The notes beneath the pieces were generated by a model. The model did not search any database, had not been told where the DNA came from, and saw only the letters and a program-made list of their open reading frames with translations. From assembly GCA_964035795.1 (NCBI GenBank), contig OZ038323.1:2059744-2123743 (forward strand): a stretch of 64,000 bases of DNA, in the 5' to 3' direction. A program made the translations under genes and the position numbers. Below are positions 14,301 through 28,900 of the stretch, one piece after another; within the stretch, counting starts at the first letter, position 1, and the number at the start of each line of letters is the position of its first letter. This DNA is from Pterobdella sp. o SKG-2022 (taxonomy: Eukaryota > Annelida > Clitellata > Hirudinida > Piscicolidae).

Positions 14301-14644
14301 CAAGCAAGCGACAAGATGCACTCAATGTAGGTGAGCATGAGATTGAAGGAGGTAAGTCTGAGCTTGCCAATGCTCATTCCACCCCCTTCAACACAACTAA
14401 CAATAACACTCATGATGTCAAAACTGAAACTTTATCTCACCAACATGACATGGTAGATGAAGACAAGCATAAAGACACAAGTGCCAAAGAGGGGGCGAAT
14501 GAGATGGACAGGTACATGAATATGATGAAACCCACAAAGCCCTCAGTCACCACAAGCAGCTACAGTAGTAGTAGTGATGAGGTTAACGCTTCTGATGATA
14601 AAATTAAATCGAAAGATGGTTCAGGGGACGATGGCAGTTGGTGA
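8367..14644 (+). CDS. OFD1: OFD1-like centriole/cilium coiled-coil protein
   Basis: OFD1 sits at centriole distal ends and centriolar satellites and is needed for ciliogenesis. Proposed exons: 8367-8459, 8540-8716, 9154-9262, 9805-9911, 10221-10295, 10516-10569, 10881-10987, 11154-11265, 11319-11400, 11649-11740, 12142-12263, 12397-12440, 12496-12668, 13094-13312, 13778-14644. All phases agree, giving about 810 aa (human about 1010). N-terminal residues LTPDEFRNIL...KKGFINNLK and SQIRGRLIKDL match the OFD1 N-terminus. The LisH motif reads YDYSFSVFMPECGL, closely like the vertebrate one. The middle is Glu/Lys/Gln-rich coiled coil (KRRFEDEVKREKNDLEEEK and similar). The last exon is low-complexity, but the C-terminus keeps an MDRYMNMMK block and ends DDGSW, as OFD1 ends in DDSW. 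Exon 3 and its donor (A|GTTTGT) are the least certain part. It is divergent from the cadherin gene and convergent with CBP. Confidence 0.82.
9421..9603 (+). pseudogene. Degenerate C2H2 zinc-finger fragment in an OFD1 intron
   Basis: An open stretch inside the intron between proposed OFD1 exons 3 and 4 encodes KWPHCNKLCSNKTVLANHV followed by RLLHT, then ICQFCGKQ. This has the spacing of a C2H2 finger (x-C-x12-H-x4-H) with the first Cys replaced by Trp, followed by the CxxC half of a second finger whose histidines are lost. It is probably a decayed copy of a zinc-finger exon or of a mobile element carrying fingers. It could also be chance similarity. Confidence 0.35.
13669..13740 (+). repeat. 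Decayed half-copy of the inverted-repeat element seen at 63001
   Basis: Within the last OFD1 intron. The core CACGAAGATTTTCGTAAG matches CACGAAGCTTTTCGTAAG of the element at 63001-63138 with one change. Flanking AACAAAT-CAAACACTTATT resembles that element's AACAAACACAAAGTATTCATT. It looks like a diverged member of the same family. Confidence 0.45.
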
Positions 14645-14706
14645 ATGATCGATTAAATTAAATTTCATAGTATGATTGAACCTTCCTATATTATCATCAT
14701 CAACTT

Positions 14707-14712
14707 AATAAA
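14707..14712 (+). terminator. OFD1-like polyadenylation signal
   Basis: An AATAAA hexamer 62 bases after the stop codon of the OFD1-like gene, the first canonical signal downstream. Confidence 0.6.
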
Positions 14713-16960
14713 TCTTACTAATGTAGTTTAAAAACTTTAGAATGTTTATTTTTAAGTTCACACAGATACAAGGCGTCGTGCACGATAATCGATAACGAGC
14801 GCCAAGATTGCTTCTTGTGCACACCCGCCTTTGGAACTCAAATGCTTCCACGCATGTTTTCTTTATTGTGTTCACTTTTTAAACTCTCATTTGGCCGTTT
14901 CTCCAGATTTAAGTGCCGCGAATCAGTTTTTGGACAATAAAATTTCAAAAAAGTATTTGTTTTGTTTAATAATTTTAATTGTTTTCATTTAAAAACGCGC
15001 TAACATTGAAATAAATGTTAAAAACTCGATCGAAATATCATAATGCTTCGCTGAGGGTCCGATAAAGACAGTCGTGCAACATCCAAGAATAACCATCATA
15101 ATCATAATAAAACCTAAAATGGTTTGAAATAATACTTAAAATAATTTATCAAAAATAATGAATTATCTTTACATGCAATACTCCTCAAACTATTTACAAA
15201 AATAATTATCTCATAAATAACTTTATTCACATAATTCTATGAATGTTTGTATGTTACATGCTCTTTATATAACACGTCTCTACAAACATGTTCTTTTTTG
15301 TTCAGAACACATTTCAATGTACACCCGTGTAAAAGTATTTTACACATATTATGTAATATTTTACACATTAACTTTGGTTTTTAAATTTACACATGCGCGT
15401 CTATACACATACATACACACAGATATATTAAACGCCGGCTGGTACACCGCGTAATATAAATAGAACATAGAAGATATATTAAGACAAAGAATAAATATTA
15501 TGATACATTTGCAAATAATGGTTAAGTCTAAAAAGGAGTTAGTGCTTGATGGTGGGTTTTGCGAGAATGCTTGCACCATCGAAAGTAAGAAAGCCTGATT
15601 GTAACTATATGATGTCAAGTTAGCATGTGGCCGCCATGTATAACAAAAAGTCACGGAGAAATGCAGGCTGCGGCATTGAAACATGCTCTGCAACCATTTC
15701 TCCATCCTACACTTTGTGTAATAAAACATGATAATAAAAGTCATAATATCAACCACATCAATGACATACATAGCAGCACAAAGTGTTTATCATTGTTTGA
15801 TGCACATTTCATCCAAACAATGGTGGTGATGTGGTGGTGTTGTGAGGTGTGTGTTAGATATGACATCTCGAATCTTGAGACAATATCATTGCTCCACTCT
15901 TGCTTACCCGTTATCTCATAAATACTATCAAATCTAATCGATACCCAGTATAATAAATTTTGATGGTACATAAAGCATTTCAATTTTATTTACTATTAAT
16001 AGTTAATTATTTGATCGAATATATATAAAATTTAATTAAAAATATAAACTGGAATCCCCACGGACGCTAAATAAATTTACAGACCAAATAAATAATACAA
16101 AAATAAATGATCATCAAAGATTTGACACCGATGTGAATAAATGAATTTTGTAAAAATATTGAAACTCAATGATAGACAAACATTAACTTTAAGCGACTCC
16201 GATGATTGTGAAAAACAATTAAATAAATTATTAAAGTAAAAATAACTATAATAAAGTTATCAGTAGTATAAAACGTTAGTAGACCATACAGACGTGTGCT
16301 GATGGTGTGGCCTTTATTGCGGCAGGTATGCGCCCTACCAGCCAAAATATTTTGTAAAATGCAACCGAGTAATAATGATAAGGTGAAGATATGAAATCAT
16401 ATATCCCATCGTGACACTGAAGTAACAATAAAATAACAACAACAATAATAATAATCATAATAATAACTAATAAAATATAGTTGCTACTGTCCTTGATAAA
16501 GATTGGTTGCGAATGGTTCGTGACCACTCGCTGAATGTCACACAAAAATGAAGGGCTGTTGCCATGATGTTACTTACCCTTGTGATACGCTTCCCATCCT
16601 GGTGTCTAACATGGTCATTTTGCTTGTTACGTCATCAAAAATTTAAAAGTTAAATTACAAGAATTGCATGACGATGCAACAACAGAAATAAACAGAAACA
16701 TATTAAGCGATCAATAACATTAATCATCATTTCCTAGGTATATTTTACAAATTCATATAATTATGATTATTACATACAAAATTATGGCGTGATGTTGGAA
16801 TAAAATGGAAAAATTGAAATAAACTATTCAAAATAATTCATTGATCTAAATTAAATTACCAAAAACTATCGTCAAAACGTGTCAAAATGTGTAGATCTGA
16901 CAATAAAGCATGCTGAATACTTAAGTACATTTGAAGGATTTTGTGACCAGTAGCGAGGTG
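14713..16960. other. Convergent spacer between OFD1-like and CBP genes
   Basis: About 2.2 kb of AT-rich sequence. It should include the CBP 3' UTR (minus sense). Open frames here are short and lack family resemblance or coding-like composition. I see no RNA gene or mobile element. Confidence 0.4.
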
Positions 16961-19900
16961 TTACATGTTGTTGTTAACAAATCGGTTGAGTGACTCATTG
17001 GGGTTTGGTGTGGATGGGGTTTGAGGTTGGTAGATGGGTTCGATGAAGTCGTTTGGGTTGTTGAATCGCATGTTGGGTAGTTGTTGAGGATTGCTTTGTT
17101 GAGGAGTTGCTGGAGGTGCAAATTGGTCGTTCATTTTCATCATATTTCTATTGTTTATTATTTGTTGTTGTTGCTGTTGTTGTTGTTGAGATTGTTGTTG
17201 TTGTGATTGTTGTTGCATAGCTTGCATGTTTGGTTGTTGTTGTTGTTGCTGCATCATGAGGGAATCAGCATAGTTGGGTAGTCGACGGTTGGGTGATGGG
17301 ATTCGCTTGATTGACATAGCCATGTCATGCGACATCATTCTGACGCCACTTTGTTGTTGTGGTGGTGGTGCTTGTAAAGGAGTATTATTAGGATTGTTTG
17401 GATTGACGTTGTTGGGGTTGTTAGGTGGAAGGCCAGATGAGGGGATGTTATTGCCAGAAGGATATGGTTGTTGTTGCTGTGCAGACATTTGTTGCTGTTG
17501 CATGTCAATCATGATGTTCGGAGGAGATGAGATGTAACCTGAGGCTGGTGTTGAGACCATTTGGAAGCGCATGAGACTGGCTTGTTTGTTCATTTGCATG
17601 CGTCGATGCTGCATAGCGAACTGTTGTTGTTGTTGCATGTACATGCCATCCATACCATCAGCTATCATGCCTGAAGAAGGGTGCATTGGAGCTCCACCTC
17701 CACCCACTCTAAAACCCCCCATACCTCTCATCCTTTGAGCAGACTGATACACTAAACTGCTTGGATGGTGATGTGGAAACTGTTGAGGTCGACCAGGGTA
17801 GTCAGATCTTATTTGTTGTTGGTGATGTACCATCATGAAATGTTGTTGTTGTTGTGCAGGAGACATCATACGTGCACCCATTATTTGCTGTTGCTGCTCC
17901 ATCAACATGCCATCATTCGCCATCATCATACCTCCTTGTTCCTCCATCATGCCTCCATCCATCATCTGACCCCCTGCAGACATCATTTGGGGAGTCATTT
18001 GTCGAGCCCTTCCCTGCTTCATCATCATCATTTGAGCATTACTCTTCATCATGCCTTCCTTTTTCTTCACCATCATCAAGGCCATCTGGTTGCTGGCACT
18101 AGGGTCGAGTTGTTGTTGTTGCATGGCGAGCATGTGTTGCTGTTGTTGTTGTCGATACACCTCTTCAGACATGTACTGACCTGTCCTGCAATCAACCATG
18201 TGTCCATGTTGTTGCATCATCATCATGCGTTGTTGTTGCAGAGACAAGGGACCTCCACCAGACATCATCATTGCAGGACCACCCATCATCCCACCACTTC
18301 CACTTCCACCACATCCTCCCATCATCATTTGGTTTCCTGGAGCCATATTAGGTGGGTTAATGTTATTATTGTACACAGGCTGTCGTTGGTTCTGAGCAAT
18401 TTGTTCTGCCTGGTGAGCAGCCATGAGAGCTGCAGTGGATTGGTGGTTCTGTTGTGGCACTTGATTGGGGGCTGGGGACCCTCCCATGTGGAGGAACTTG
18501 CCACCTCCTGTCCCTGCACCTCCTCCTTTGTAACTGTGAGGGGCTCCCATGGCATTCGGTGTTGGTGGGTCAGAAGTGTTGTTGGGCTGAGGAGTTTGTT
18601 CTCCACGATCAAGAGCTGGTTGTCTCTGCATAATGGCCATTCTCCTCCTCATCAGTTGATTGCTCTTGAATTGTGCTTCTGCCTTTTGTTCTTCAATCTT
18701 CTGTTTAAGACTCAAGCAGTAGGGCACAGGACACTTGCTCTCTTTACACTGTTTGGCATGAGACCAGCACAAGAGCAACAACTGCTTGCACACACGACAC
18801 TTGCTGTGTTGACCCTTGCATGACTGCAAATGCTGCAAAAATCTTTTGAACTTCTGGCATACATTGAGGCGACAGTTGGCATCCCTGCAATGACACGCAT
18901 GCACAAAGGATTGCATATAAGAATTGATAGAGACTGAGCGAGCTTCTTGGGCATTGGTTCCTTTGGTTCCTTGTTGGTCCACACCTGCATTCTTGTTAGC
19001 ATCACTGGTCTGGTCACCATCCAAGTCCAGGCCCAACCTCTTCATCTGAGACTTGTGTGGGTGGTCTGAATTCTTGTAACATGCCACACATAAGTCATAA
19101 TCCTGCAAGAGATTCATATGATTATTGTGATTATTCAACATTATTGAATATAAGTGAAAATAAAATGTGATAAGGTATCATAAAGAAACTAACGTCACAA
19201 ATTGAGCAATGGTAGCGTGTTTCGACATTGGCTCTGCAATCATTGCAGCTGTAGATGAAGCCATCCTTGGCTTGGTTGTGCAGTTCATACAGGAGTCCCA
19301 TGGAGGAGAACTTGGCTCTCCTCAGACTTGAAAACTCATAATGCTTATCTCTTGCCAGGGTAAGAAATGCATCTCGCCCATCCATCAAGTCACAGTTCAT
19401 CAAAGGGTCGGGGTCCCTTATCAGAGTGGGACAGTCATTGGGAGACTGCAGGCGGATGACAAAAAAGCCCTCCTTATGCTTTTCCATGGTGGACAACAAT
19501 TTGGCTGACAAGTCATTGCCTGAGTGCAAGAGTGATGATTTGTTCTTGCGATTTGAAGGCTTTTTATTTTTTGTATTTTTCTTTTTTTGCGTTTTTTGGC
19601 CTTTTTTCTTCCCAGCAAATGAATCCAGCTGCAATGTTTGAGATATGCATTAAAAATAATTCATTTAAAACATGAACTATTCCAATATCATCATCAATTT
19701 AATCTTAATAAAGATGTTGAAAGTTAAAGACTTCAGTGCGATCGTGAAGGTCAGTTTCAAGGTCATCTGTATCTTGGGCAGCCTCTTCCTCAGCCCTCCT
19801 CCTTTTCTCAACTTCCTCCTGTTTCAACACATCACTCATATGTATACCCCATCAACATTATCTTTTTGAAGTCTCATATAGTGAAACAATCCATATATTT

Positions 19901-22900
19901 CACGCAGTTCCTTAGACTCATATAGTGATACAAATGTAGGCCTACCTGTTCCATGTCCTTGATGCACTCCTCGAGGATGTTAGGCCAGAAGTCCCCTTCA
20001 AAGTAAGGCAGATCAGTCACCTGTGAACATTCATCCATTTAGTGCCAATAATTCATAACCATCATCCATAATTCTTATCAGCACCCACCTTCATAATGTT
20101 GCCTTCAATGGCATCCTTGTGAATGTCCTTGTAGTCCACAATCACCCTGTCCTGGTAAGCTTTGTCCAGCATCTTCTTGTACCAATCTTGAAGTCGTTTG
20201 GGTTTGGGGATCTTTTGATCAGGAGGGTGACAATGGAAAATGTAGTCATCCCCTTCCGATGGAGGACAAGCCCATATGTGAGCAAACTCATATCTGTTTG
20301 AGGTTATTGTTGCATTTTAAGCTACCTACATATTGAACAAAATGAGATGGTGTGAGATGATGTATGATAATGACACCCACCCTTGAGACTTGGCATACTC
20401 CAGGTACCCGATGAGGATCTCATGATACACTGTGGTCCTGAGATGTCGAGGCTGGAAGAAGTGCACACTGTCCAGGTATGCAATGTATACTCGTCTGTGA
20501 TTGGTTCATTAAAGATGACTCATTAGGGTGTTTCAGTAAACTTTACAAAAATTAGAAAATAACTTGTTCAATTCACAACAGATAATTCAAATACCATGAA
20601 GCTGAATATTTAATACAGTCTTTATACTTATACCAAACACCAACAAAAACCTTATAAAACCCATGAATAAGCACCTGGCATTGGGAGGTTGGCAGTCGGA
20701 GCCATATTCCTGCACATGCATGCCAAAAAAGCAGACATCAGTGCCATCAATTTCCTCAAAGGCAAACATGGCCTTGACTCTGTATGGGTAGCATTCAGGC
20801 ATCTCTCCCCTGTTGACATATCGACTCTTCATTCCCTGCTTCACCTCAACCACCTTGTCATAGCTCGACAATACTCGAATAGTCACTTCACCTGCTCCAC
20901 TGTTCTTTTTCTTTAACAAGGAGTTCACTCGTGTCTCCAGGTAAGTGCCCAGTTTGGTTGTTGGCAGACCTGGCAGGGTGCAGAGTTTATGTGGATGCTT
21001 GCTTTGGTGGAGTTATCAATGAAATAAATCTCGGTAGCTTGAGAATATTGAAACCTCAACACAAGGCAATTAGTTACAAACTGAGATAGTTATATAACAA
21101 AAAGGACTCGTAACAAAACAACCAAAAACTACAACATTTTAATAACGCAGACGACTAACGTTTAGCTGTGTACTTGTTCTCCCTCCTCTTATTGCCCGTG
21201 GCAACCAGGCAGTTCTTGCAAACAAAGCCCTCATTCCAGATGGCATTCATGTACATGGCACAAATCTGGTGCATCTTGCGGTCACACACTTTGCAATTCA
21301 CAAACCTGCGCAAGTTTTCCATGTGTTTACATGATTTGATTAAACAAATGTTACGCTACATTGTGAGCTGGTGAGTTTAATTTAATCATTGTGGCACCTC
21401 ATCCATCATTCTCAAGTCTTGAAGCAATTATCAATTGCCTGATTAATACCTCAATCCATCAATCGCAAACATGAGCTAGAATGTAAAAACACTTTTCTAG
21501 CAACATGCATCATTAAACTGTGCAGTCTATCAAGACACCAACCAAACTTAACAACTACGCATGCATCCCTCAAAAATACCAGAGCACTTACAACTCATAG
21601 TCCAGCTTGTCATTTTTCTCCCTCTTGAACTGCTTCTTCTCAATTTTCCTGAGAATGTGAACATCATTTGGTTACAACCATCACATCTTATACAACTCAA
21701 GAGTATTACTAAATAAAGATTGCATTTTTGAAATAACAACCTCTCGAATTAAAAGTGACTGTTCAAAGTAAATGGCAAAAATAAAAATTGATATCAATTT
21801 CCTTAAGCATTTGATTCTTTTATAGCCTAATTATATCATAATGATAATTTTCACAATTATAATATTAATTTCATGTTCAAAATAACAACATCACAATCAT
21901 CCTCAACATGCACATGATGACTCACAGGCCAGGTTGTGAGGGGTCATCGACCATCTCCACTTGCTCCCCTTGCAACTCATTGAAGCACTTCTCACAGTAG
22001 ATGTACCTGTGTGATATGGTGTTTTGTTGTCTTATAACCCCGCATGAGTGCTGCCATTTTGAATCTGTTTGTACCCACACTATACAGAGGCTAAATTTCC
22101 TTCATTTACAAAATATTTTTTAAATCTTATATATTCTCAATCTTCATCTCCTTTCATCTGAAACAATCTTTCTCTTTTGAACCAACCTTAAGAACTTCTG
22201 GCACTATTCTGTTTCCTCACTTAAGCTTTGATATGCTCACTTTTGAAAACTTCCAGTTCACCACCATTTATATTATTTCAATTACTATGAATCATCTCAC
22301 CTATATCAAAACGTTTATATCAAACCATGTATAATCTCTTTAATGCTCCTTGTTGTTGCCTATAAAAATTTCTCTTAAGGTTTTTATAAATAATTTCATC
22401 ACACTTGAAACGCAGACTGATCAATGTGTTTTAGTGTGCCAACCACTGAGTGTATTTAAAAAAACAAAAACATGATGATGATAATTATAGTGGTAGTGAT
22501 GATGATAATGATAATTATTGGTTGTGATGATGATGGTGGTGGTGATAGTAATGATGGAAAGATGAGCAACCTGTCGAGATAGTTGTAGTACACAGTATCC
22601 CTAGGAATGGAGCACAGCTGCTTGCCAAAGCAGCAGAGCACTTGAGGAGAGAAGACGTAACGTCTACCACAGCAGAAGCCCAGCTGCTGCATGGCTTCGT
22701 CAATCACACTGTCAAACACTTCTGCCAGCTGCGAGTTATGTTGTTTCAATCAATCAATGTCAAGTGGTATGATTTAATCAGATAAGCACAATGAATATTT
22801 TTGCAAGCCTACCTTAGAACAACACTTGTACACTTTAGATGTCTTCTTGTTGTAGAGCCATGCATTGTCAAACATGAGAGCAACGTCGTCAACAAACTCC

Positions 22901-25900
22901 CATGGTCCCTTGTACACTCCATTTCTTAGCTTCTCTCCAATCGTTTGCAGATCCATCGGGTTCTTTATGATGTCATAATAGTCCTGTGGAATATGAATGC
23001 TTTTTGTTTTTTTATATGTACTTGCATGATGATGATGATGAAATATATGCACATAAATGAAGAATGGTGACATACAGGGATGCTGAGGATGATTGGGTCG
23101 ACAGGGACTTTGAATGGCAGGCTGTCAGGAGAAAAGTGCAAATGCTCAAGCACCTGGTTCAGAGCTGAGTACAACTCTTCTTGTGAGAACACTGAAAAAC
23201 ATTCATTTTGTGCTCAAATACATATTCATTAATGATTTGATATAATCATTTAGAAAAAAAGTTTAAAAGAACCTTTCTTGCCAGGTAGTGGAGTTTTGGT
23301 GTCAAGATCAGATACTTTGGACTCATTATTTTCTGACTTCACTTCACTCCTCATTTCTACCTCCTTGTCTGATTCAAGTCCTTCTTTATTGTCGCTTTTG
23401 ATATTCTCCATTTTGATTATGCTTTCATTGTTTGATGTTATTTTTCCTTCTTCTTCCATCTTCTCTACTTGGCCTGAGTTTTTATCTGATGATTCATTTT
23501 CTTCTTTTACTTCACTCGAAAACTCACTTTTAATGGTTTCTTTGAATCCATTGGAAGATTCACAATTCTTTTCTGAAATTGATTTGAAGTTTTCATTTTT
23601 GACGTCATGGTAGTTGAGTTTTTTTTCATTCTCATCATCAGTGATGTCTTCATGACCGGCATTCTTTACCCCATACTTGAAGTCATCCATCAACTGAGGT
23701 TCTGACTTCACCATCAAATCATTATTTGATGCATCATCTTGCTTGGCTACTGAATTGGGGGTGCCGAGAGCTGCCTTGCTGACAGGAGTGTGTACAGGGG
23801 TGCTGCAGTCGTTGATATGTGCAGAGCCAGAGCTCCTAGGAGTTATATTTGAGATGTTGTCATATGGGGAATTTTTGTTGCTACTGTTGTTGTTGATTTG
23901 TTGATATGAAGCTGTTTGTTGTTGTTGAAATTGGTGTTGTGGTTGTCGGTTGATGATGAGTGATGGACTGTTAATGAATGAAGAAGACATGATGGCGGAG
24001 GGTGGTGTGGATGATGAAGAACAAGATAGGGTGGAAGATGCAGGAAAACTGCCATTTATAAAGCAAGCTTTGTTGTTCGCTGGTATAATACTATTATTAC
24101 TACTTGTGCTGATTTTGTTGATAACGTTGTTGTTGTTTTTGTTGTTTGGCCCATTGCATATAATGTTACTTTCGGTTTTAATCCCATTACTGTTGTTCAT
24201 GTTATTGTTGTTCATATTGCCAATTAAGTTATTTTTATTGTTGATGATATTATTTACATAGGCTGATGGATGTACTCCAGGAGTCCTAGGGAGATTTCGA
24301 GCAAATGGCGACAATGTGGCTTTGTCTAAAGAACTATTTTTGCTGCTATGTGTGTTGTTGTTTACGTTATTGTTGTTATTATTATTATTGTTGTTGTTAA
24401 GTAGGTTGCTATTAGAGTTGTTTTTGTTGAATTGTTGTTGAGAGTTGTGTATGACTTCGATATTGTTGTTCAAACAATTCTCTAATGTACCCTTGCTGTT
24501 GCTGTTACTTGGAACAACATTGTTTTGATTGTTGTTGCTATTGTTGACGGTTTTTAAAACTTTGTTTAACGAAGTATTACTGTTGTTATTGGCGTTACTG
24601 TTAACAAAATCACTGTTGAAATTACTATTCGAAGTTGGAGGAAAATTTTGAGTACTATTATTATTTGAATTATTAACAGGATTAGAACTATTAAAATTGG
24701 AAACATTATTATTAGTAGAAGTACTGCTACTATTAATATTGTTACTATTGTTAAGGTCTGCAGGAGATGGTGTGAAAGAAATTGGTGGGACAATGGGTAA
24801 ATGGGATGACGACGATGGTAATGACGGCGCTAACGACGTTGACGATAATGTTGAAGACGGTAAAGAAGTATTATTAATGCTTGAATTATAAAAGTGTTGT
24901 TGTTGTTGAGGGTGAAAATGTTGTTGTGGATGGGATTGTTGTGCTTGCTGTGAAGACATTACAATCATGTTGGAGGGAAGTGAAGATGGGCCATACTGCT
25001 GTTGAGCAGGTGATAAATGACTGTTCAACATGTTAGCATTGACATTTGAGTTTAAATTAGGATTGATGTTTGGATGGGTGGGACGATATTGTTGTTGTTG
25101 CTCGAGTTGCCGTCGTTGTTGTTGCATCCCTACCATGTCGGGCTTGACAAAGTTGTAACCAGGGTGGTAGGCAGATCTCATTGGAGCCATGTTGCGATGG
25201 AAGGAAGCATAACCCATGGGAGACCCCATGCCTCGATACATCAATTGGTTGGGTGGTTGCTGGCTTGGATGGTGGAGGGGTGAGTCATTGCTGAAGTGAT
25301 CCATGAATTGTTGCGGAGGCAGTCGAGGCTGGGTGCCTGATGTGAACATGCGTTGTTGTTGTTGCATGCCTTGAGCAATACCTGCAAACAACATATTTAA
25401 TCTGTGCAATTGATTGAAGAAGGTTTCAAGACAACAACATGAAGCATGACTGACCATTGGGCACCATGTTGTGCATGTTGGGAGGGTGGATAGGAGTGCT
25501 TGGTCCATTCGCTCGTTTCATCTTCTTTTCCTCCAACTCTCTCTGGATTTTATAAATTTTTTCTGCCAAAAGCTGATAATACTCCTCCTGGTAGTTGTGG
25601 CATTTTATTTTATATTCAAGCATTGAAATATATATCAACAATGAAACCATCAAATCATCAGAACAGGCACAGACCTTACTGCCAGCACTGTCATACATGT
25701 CTCCCTCTAACTTGCGAGCATACTGGATCAGAGCCTGCATGCGTTCAGAGTTGCTGAGAGTGACATCATGGTTGGGAAATATCGTGTGTACTCTGCAAAT
25801 TGTGGTCAAAATTATATTTTAAGAGAACTTGAATAGGAAAAATCTTAAGCACTAAAAGGAAAGACTAAAAGAATCAAATACTAACAGTCTTTGTACAAGA

Positions 25901-28900
25901 TGATTTCTCAAGTTGGGCATCACTTGCAGCTGCCACTCTTTTGATGGTGCTTTATTTTGGGTGTTGTTGGCAACTTGGTTTAGTGAATTGTTGGAGGAAT
26001 TTGATGTGATGGAGGAGGCAGGGTTGGAAGATGGCGTTAACGTGGACGACAGGGTTGATGAAGGTGGTTGAGAAGAGGAGGGAACAGAATTGGGGGATGC
26101 GATGTTGGGGGTGACAGAATGCAAGTTATTTTTTGGTGAGTTAAAACAAGATGTTGGCAGTTTTCCTGTCGAAATTTGGAAAGAAGATGATATAGAAGAT
26201 GGTAAAGATGACTGTAAGGATGATGCCGAGGATGTTGCTGACAAGGTAGAGACTAGTGAGTTGGATAAAGGTGAGTGAAATGATTGTTGTTGCTGTTGTA
26301 ATTGTTGCATTTGCTGCTGTTGTTGTTGAAATGTTAAGTTTTTACCAGTTCCTAATATTTTTCTAACAGGACCACAAATAGGGCATTCTCGTTTGCAGTT
26401 TCGATAATGTTGGATCAGGAGACGCAGTTGAGGACACTGAGGTGCTGTGGGGGTAAGGTTAATTATTCAAAACAATGCACCGACTACACAAAAATTTATC
26501 ATTTGATAGTGAAGTGTTTAATGAAACACGCAAATATTAATAAAATAAAACCTTTGCAAGTTTTGCTGTCAAGACACTCAGCCATGTGTTTGAGGTTGTT
26601 CTTCATGGACAAGCACCTGGGAACATTGCAGCCATTTGCTGTGGAGTCTTTGTCACGCTGTTGACACTTGTGTGCATGCAATAAGAGATGTAATGTTTTT
26701 TGAAACTCCCACCTTTTTTCATCTGCTGTTAATGTGCTTGTCATGGTGGTTGTGGTGGTGGTTGGTGGTATCAATGATTCCGTGGTCGACTCCAAAGATA
26801 TGGCAGGACTCACTGGTAACTGTGGAAGCATTTTGTTTAGCTGAAAGTTATGTTTTAAAGATAATGTATTCCCAAATTGGTTGAAAAAATGACTAATTTT
26901 GTTTGAATTGTCATAAATGGTAGTTTGATATGCATATCTCCATTTTTTTTATATGAACGTAAAACAGTTTAGCTAGTTACAATGAAAAATTGAAAGTCTC
27001 AAAACAATCAAATATGTATACTGAAAATACACTCATTAATGATACTAGCTGTTGATTTAAAAGTTTCAATAATAGAAATTTCTAAAAAAAACTTTGTTTG
27101 ACTTGGTTTCCAAGATTTTTGGTCATATCTTTTTAGCAACTTTCAAATTTGAGATATTTAAAAAGCTTATGTTGGAGTAAGATTGGCTGCTATGGAGTAT
27201 ATATTAAATAATAATCGAAACAAAATATTCTGGGAAAAATAATGTGGCTATGAAAGCATAACTATCACTACATATTTACAATTCCACATGTTTCACACCT
27301 CATTTAGACGTCTGCATGAAAAAAACTAACATCAGATTAATAACCACAGCAGTTTCTAAATAAAATTTTGCTAAAAATAAAATTCAAAACGAATATTTTC
27401 TAATGAGTCTATTAGCGTTAGATATAATACCTTGAAAAACAATTTTAAAAATCCTCAATACCCAAATAATCAGCATAAAAAACATTTTACCAAAAGCATA
27501 AAATAGTAAATCTTGTGATTTTGATGGAAGTGCACTGAAAGAGCTTTCAAGTGTCATAAATTAGCACAGGCGACAATGCAAAACAATGCCCCACTGACAA
27601 TCAATGCAGTGATAGTGCTGTTGCAATAATTGCAAGATTAATTTCATATTGTTGTATGCAGTGGCATTAGAGAACTCAAAATGTTCACAATGCTTTTAGT
27701 GGTGTTTATTTAAAATTTGAACAGTAACAAGTGCAACTGTGAATTGACAAGTGGTAATCTGTAGTTTTGATAGGCATTGTGAAAGTGCTGGACAGCTACT
27801 CTTCATGATTCAATTGCTTTTTAATATTTCATTTAATCTCTTATTAAATCATCTATTCTCTTTAATTAGTCATATATTTAGATATTAAGCTAGTTTCAAG
27901 AGTTCCTTGAAAACTTTAACATGTGGATTAGTTAGTTATGCTTACAATGTAATGTAAATACTCTTGTCATTAAATAACATATTCATATTGAAATATTGTA
28001 CCAGGTGGTATTTTTTTTAGGATATCACTAATAATTTTATAGCTTGTCTTAATTTAACATATAAATAGCTTGCAATAAAAATTTAGTAGCAAGGTATAAC
28101 AATGATTATCCATAAGCAATAGAAAATCAAGACATTTAATGTTAGCTGAAATATTCAAATGAATAATTCAAGCCTACAATTAATAATATACAGTGAAACA
28201 GTTTGTATGATTATTTCCATTTCTTATATACTTGTTTTCATTTCTTAAAAGTCACAAATAACACATAACACATCGAGATACATGTTTAGCTTGTTACATA
28301 TATCAACAAAACTGACAATTAACTAGCCATTCAAGTCCAACACACAGTCATTTGTAAATCAATGAGACAAATATATTTCACTGTTAGTCACAAAAGCGTT
28401 TAAAAGCTTCAGGTTGCCATTTTCATGAAATAATTGTTTTGGTTTTGAGTCACACACATCAATTAAGATTTTGGTGATCTTCACTTAATCATGAGTCATT
28501 AGCCATATTGAGAATGATGGAAACTGTTAATGTGGAAGTGTGCTCAAATTAATTTTGTAGTATTTCTATATGGTATTTTAGCACCAATGTAACTGGTACA
28601 TAAAATTATCTTGAAATTAGTTGAAAGAAGAGCTATTTTTAATGACACACATTGAAATCAAAACAACACTTAAGATTCAACTTTTATGATTAAGCTAATA
28701 AACTTATTATAATAAGTAAGCGACAAGAACCTTGAAATTTTATAATTTGATAAGATTTTCTTATGTCAGCATTATATCATACTTTAAAACAATCACTATA
28801 AAATGAATAAGTGTGGATTTAATTGAAATTTATAACTTAAAAATTATCAAAAAATTATCCTGATCATTTAATGAAACTATTGAAAACTATATAAGTTGAA

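Noticed and set aside
15361..16545. Several 80-136-codon frames between OFD1 and CBP
   Set aside because: Random-looking composition, no motifs, overlapping on both strands.
17765..18823. 352-codon plus-strand open frame, His/Leu-rich
   Set aside because: It is the antisense shadow of the Gln/Met-rich last exon of CBP. It has no family similarity, and repeated CAT/CTG composition explains it.
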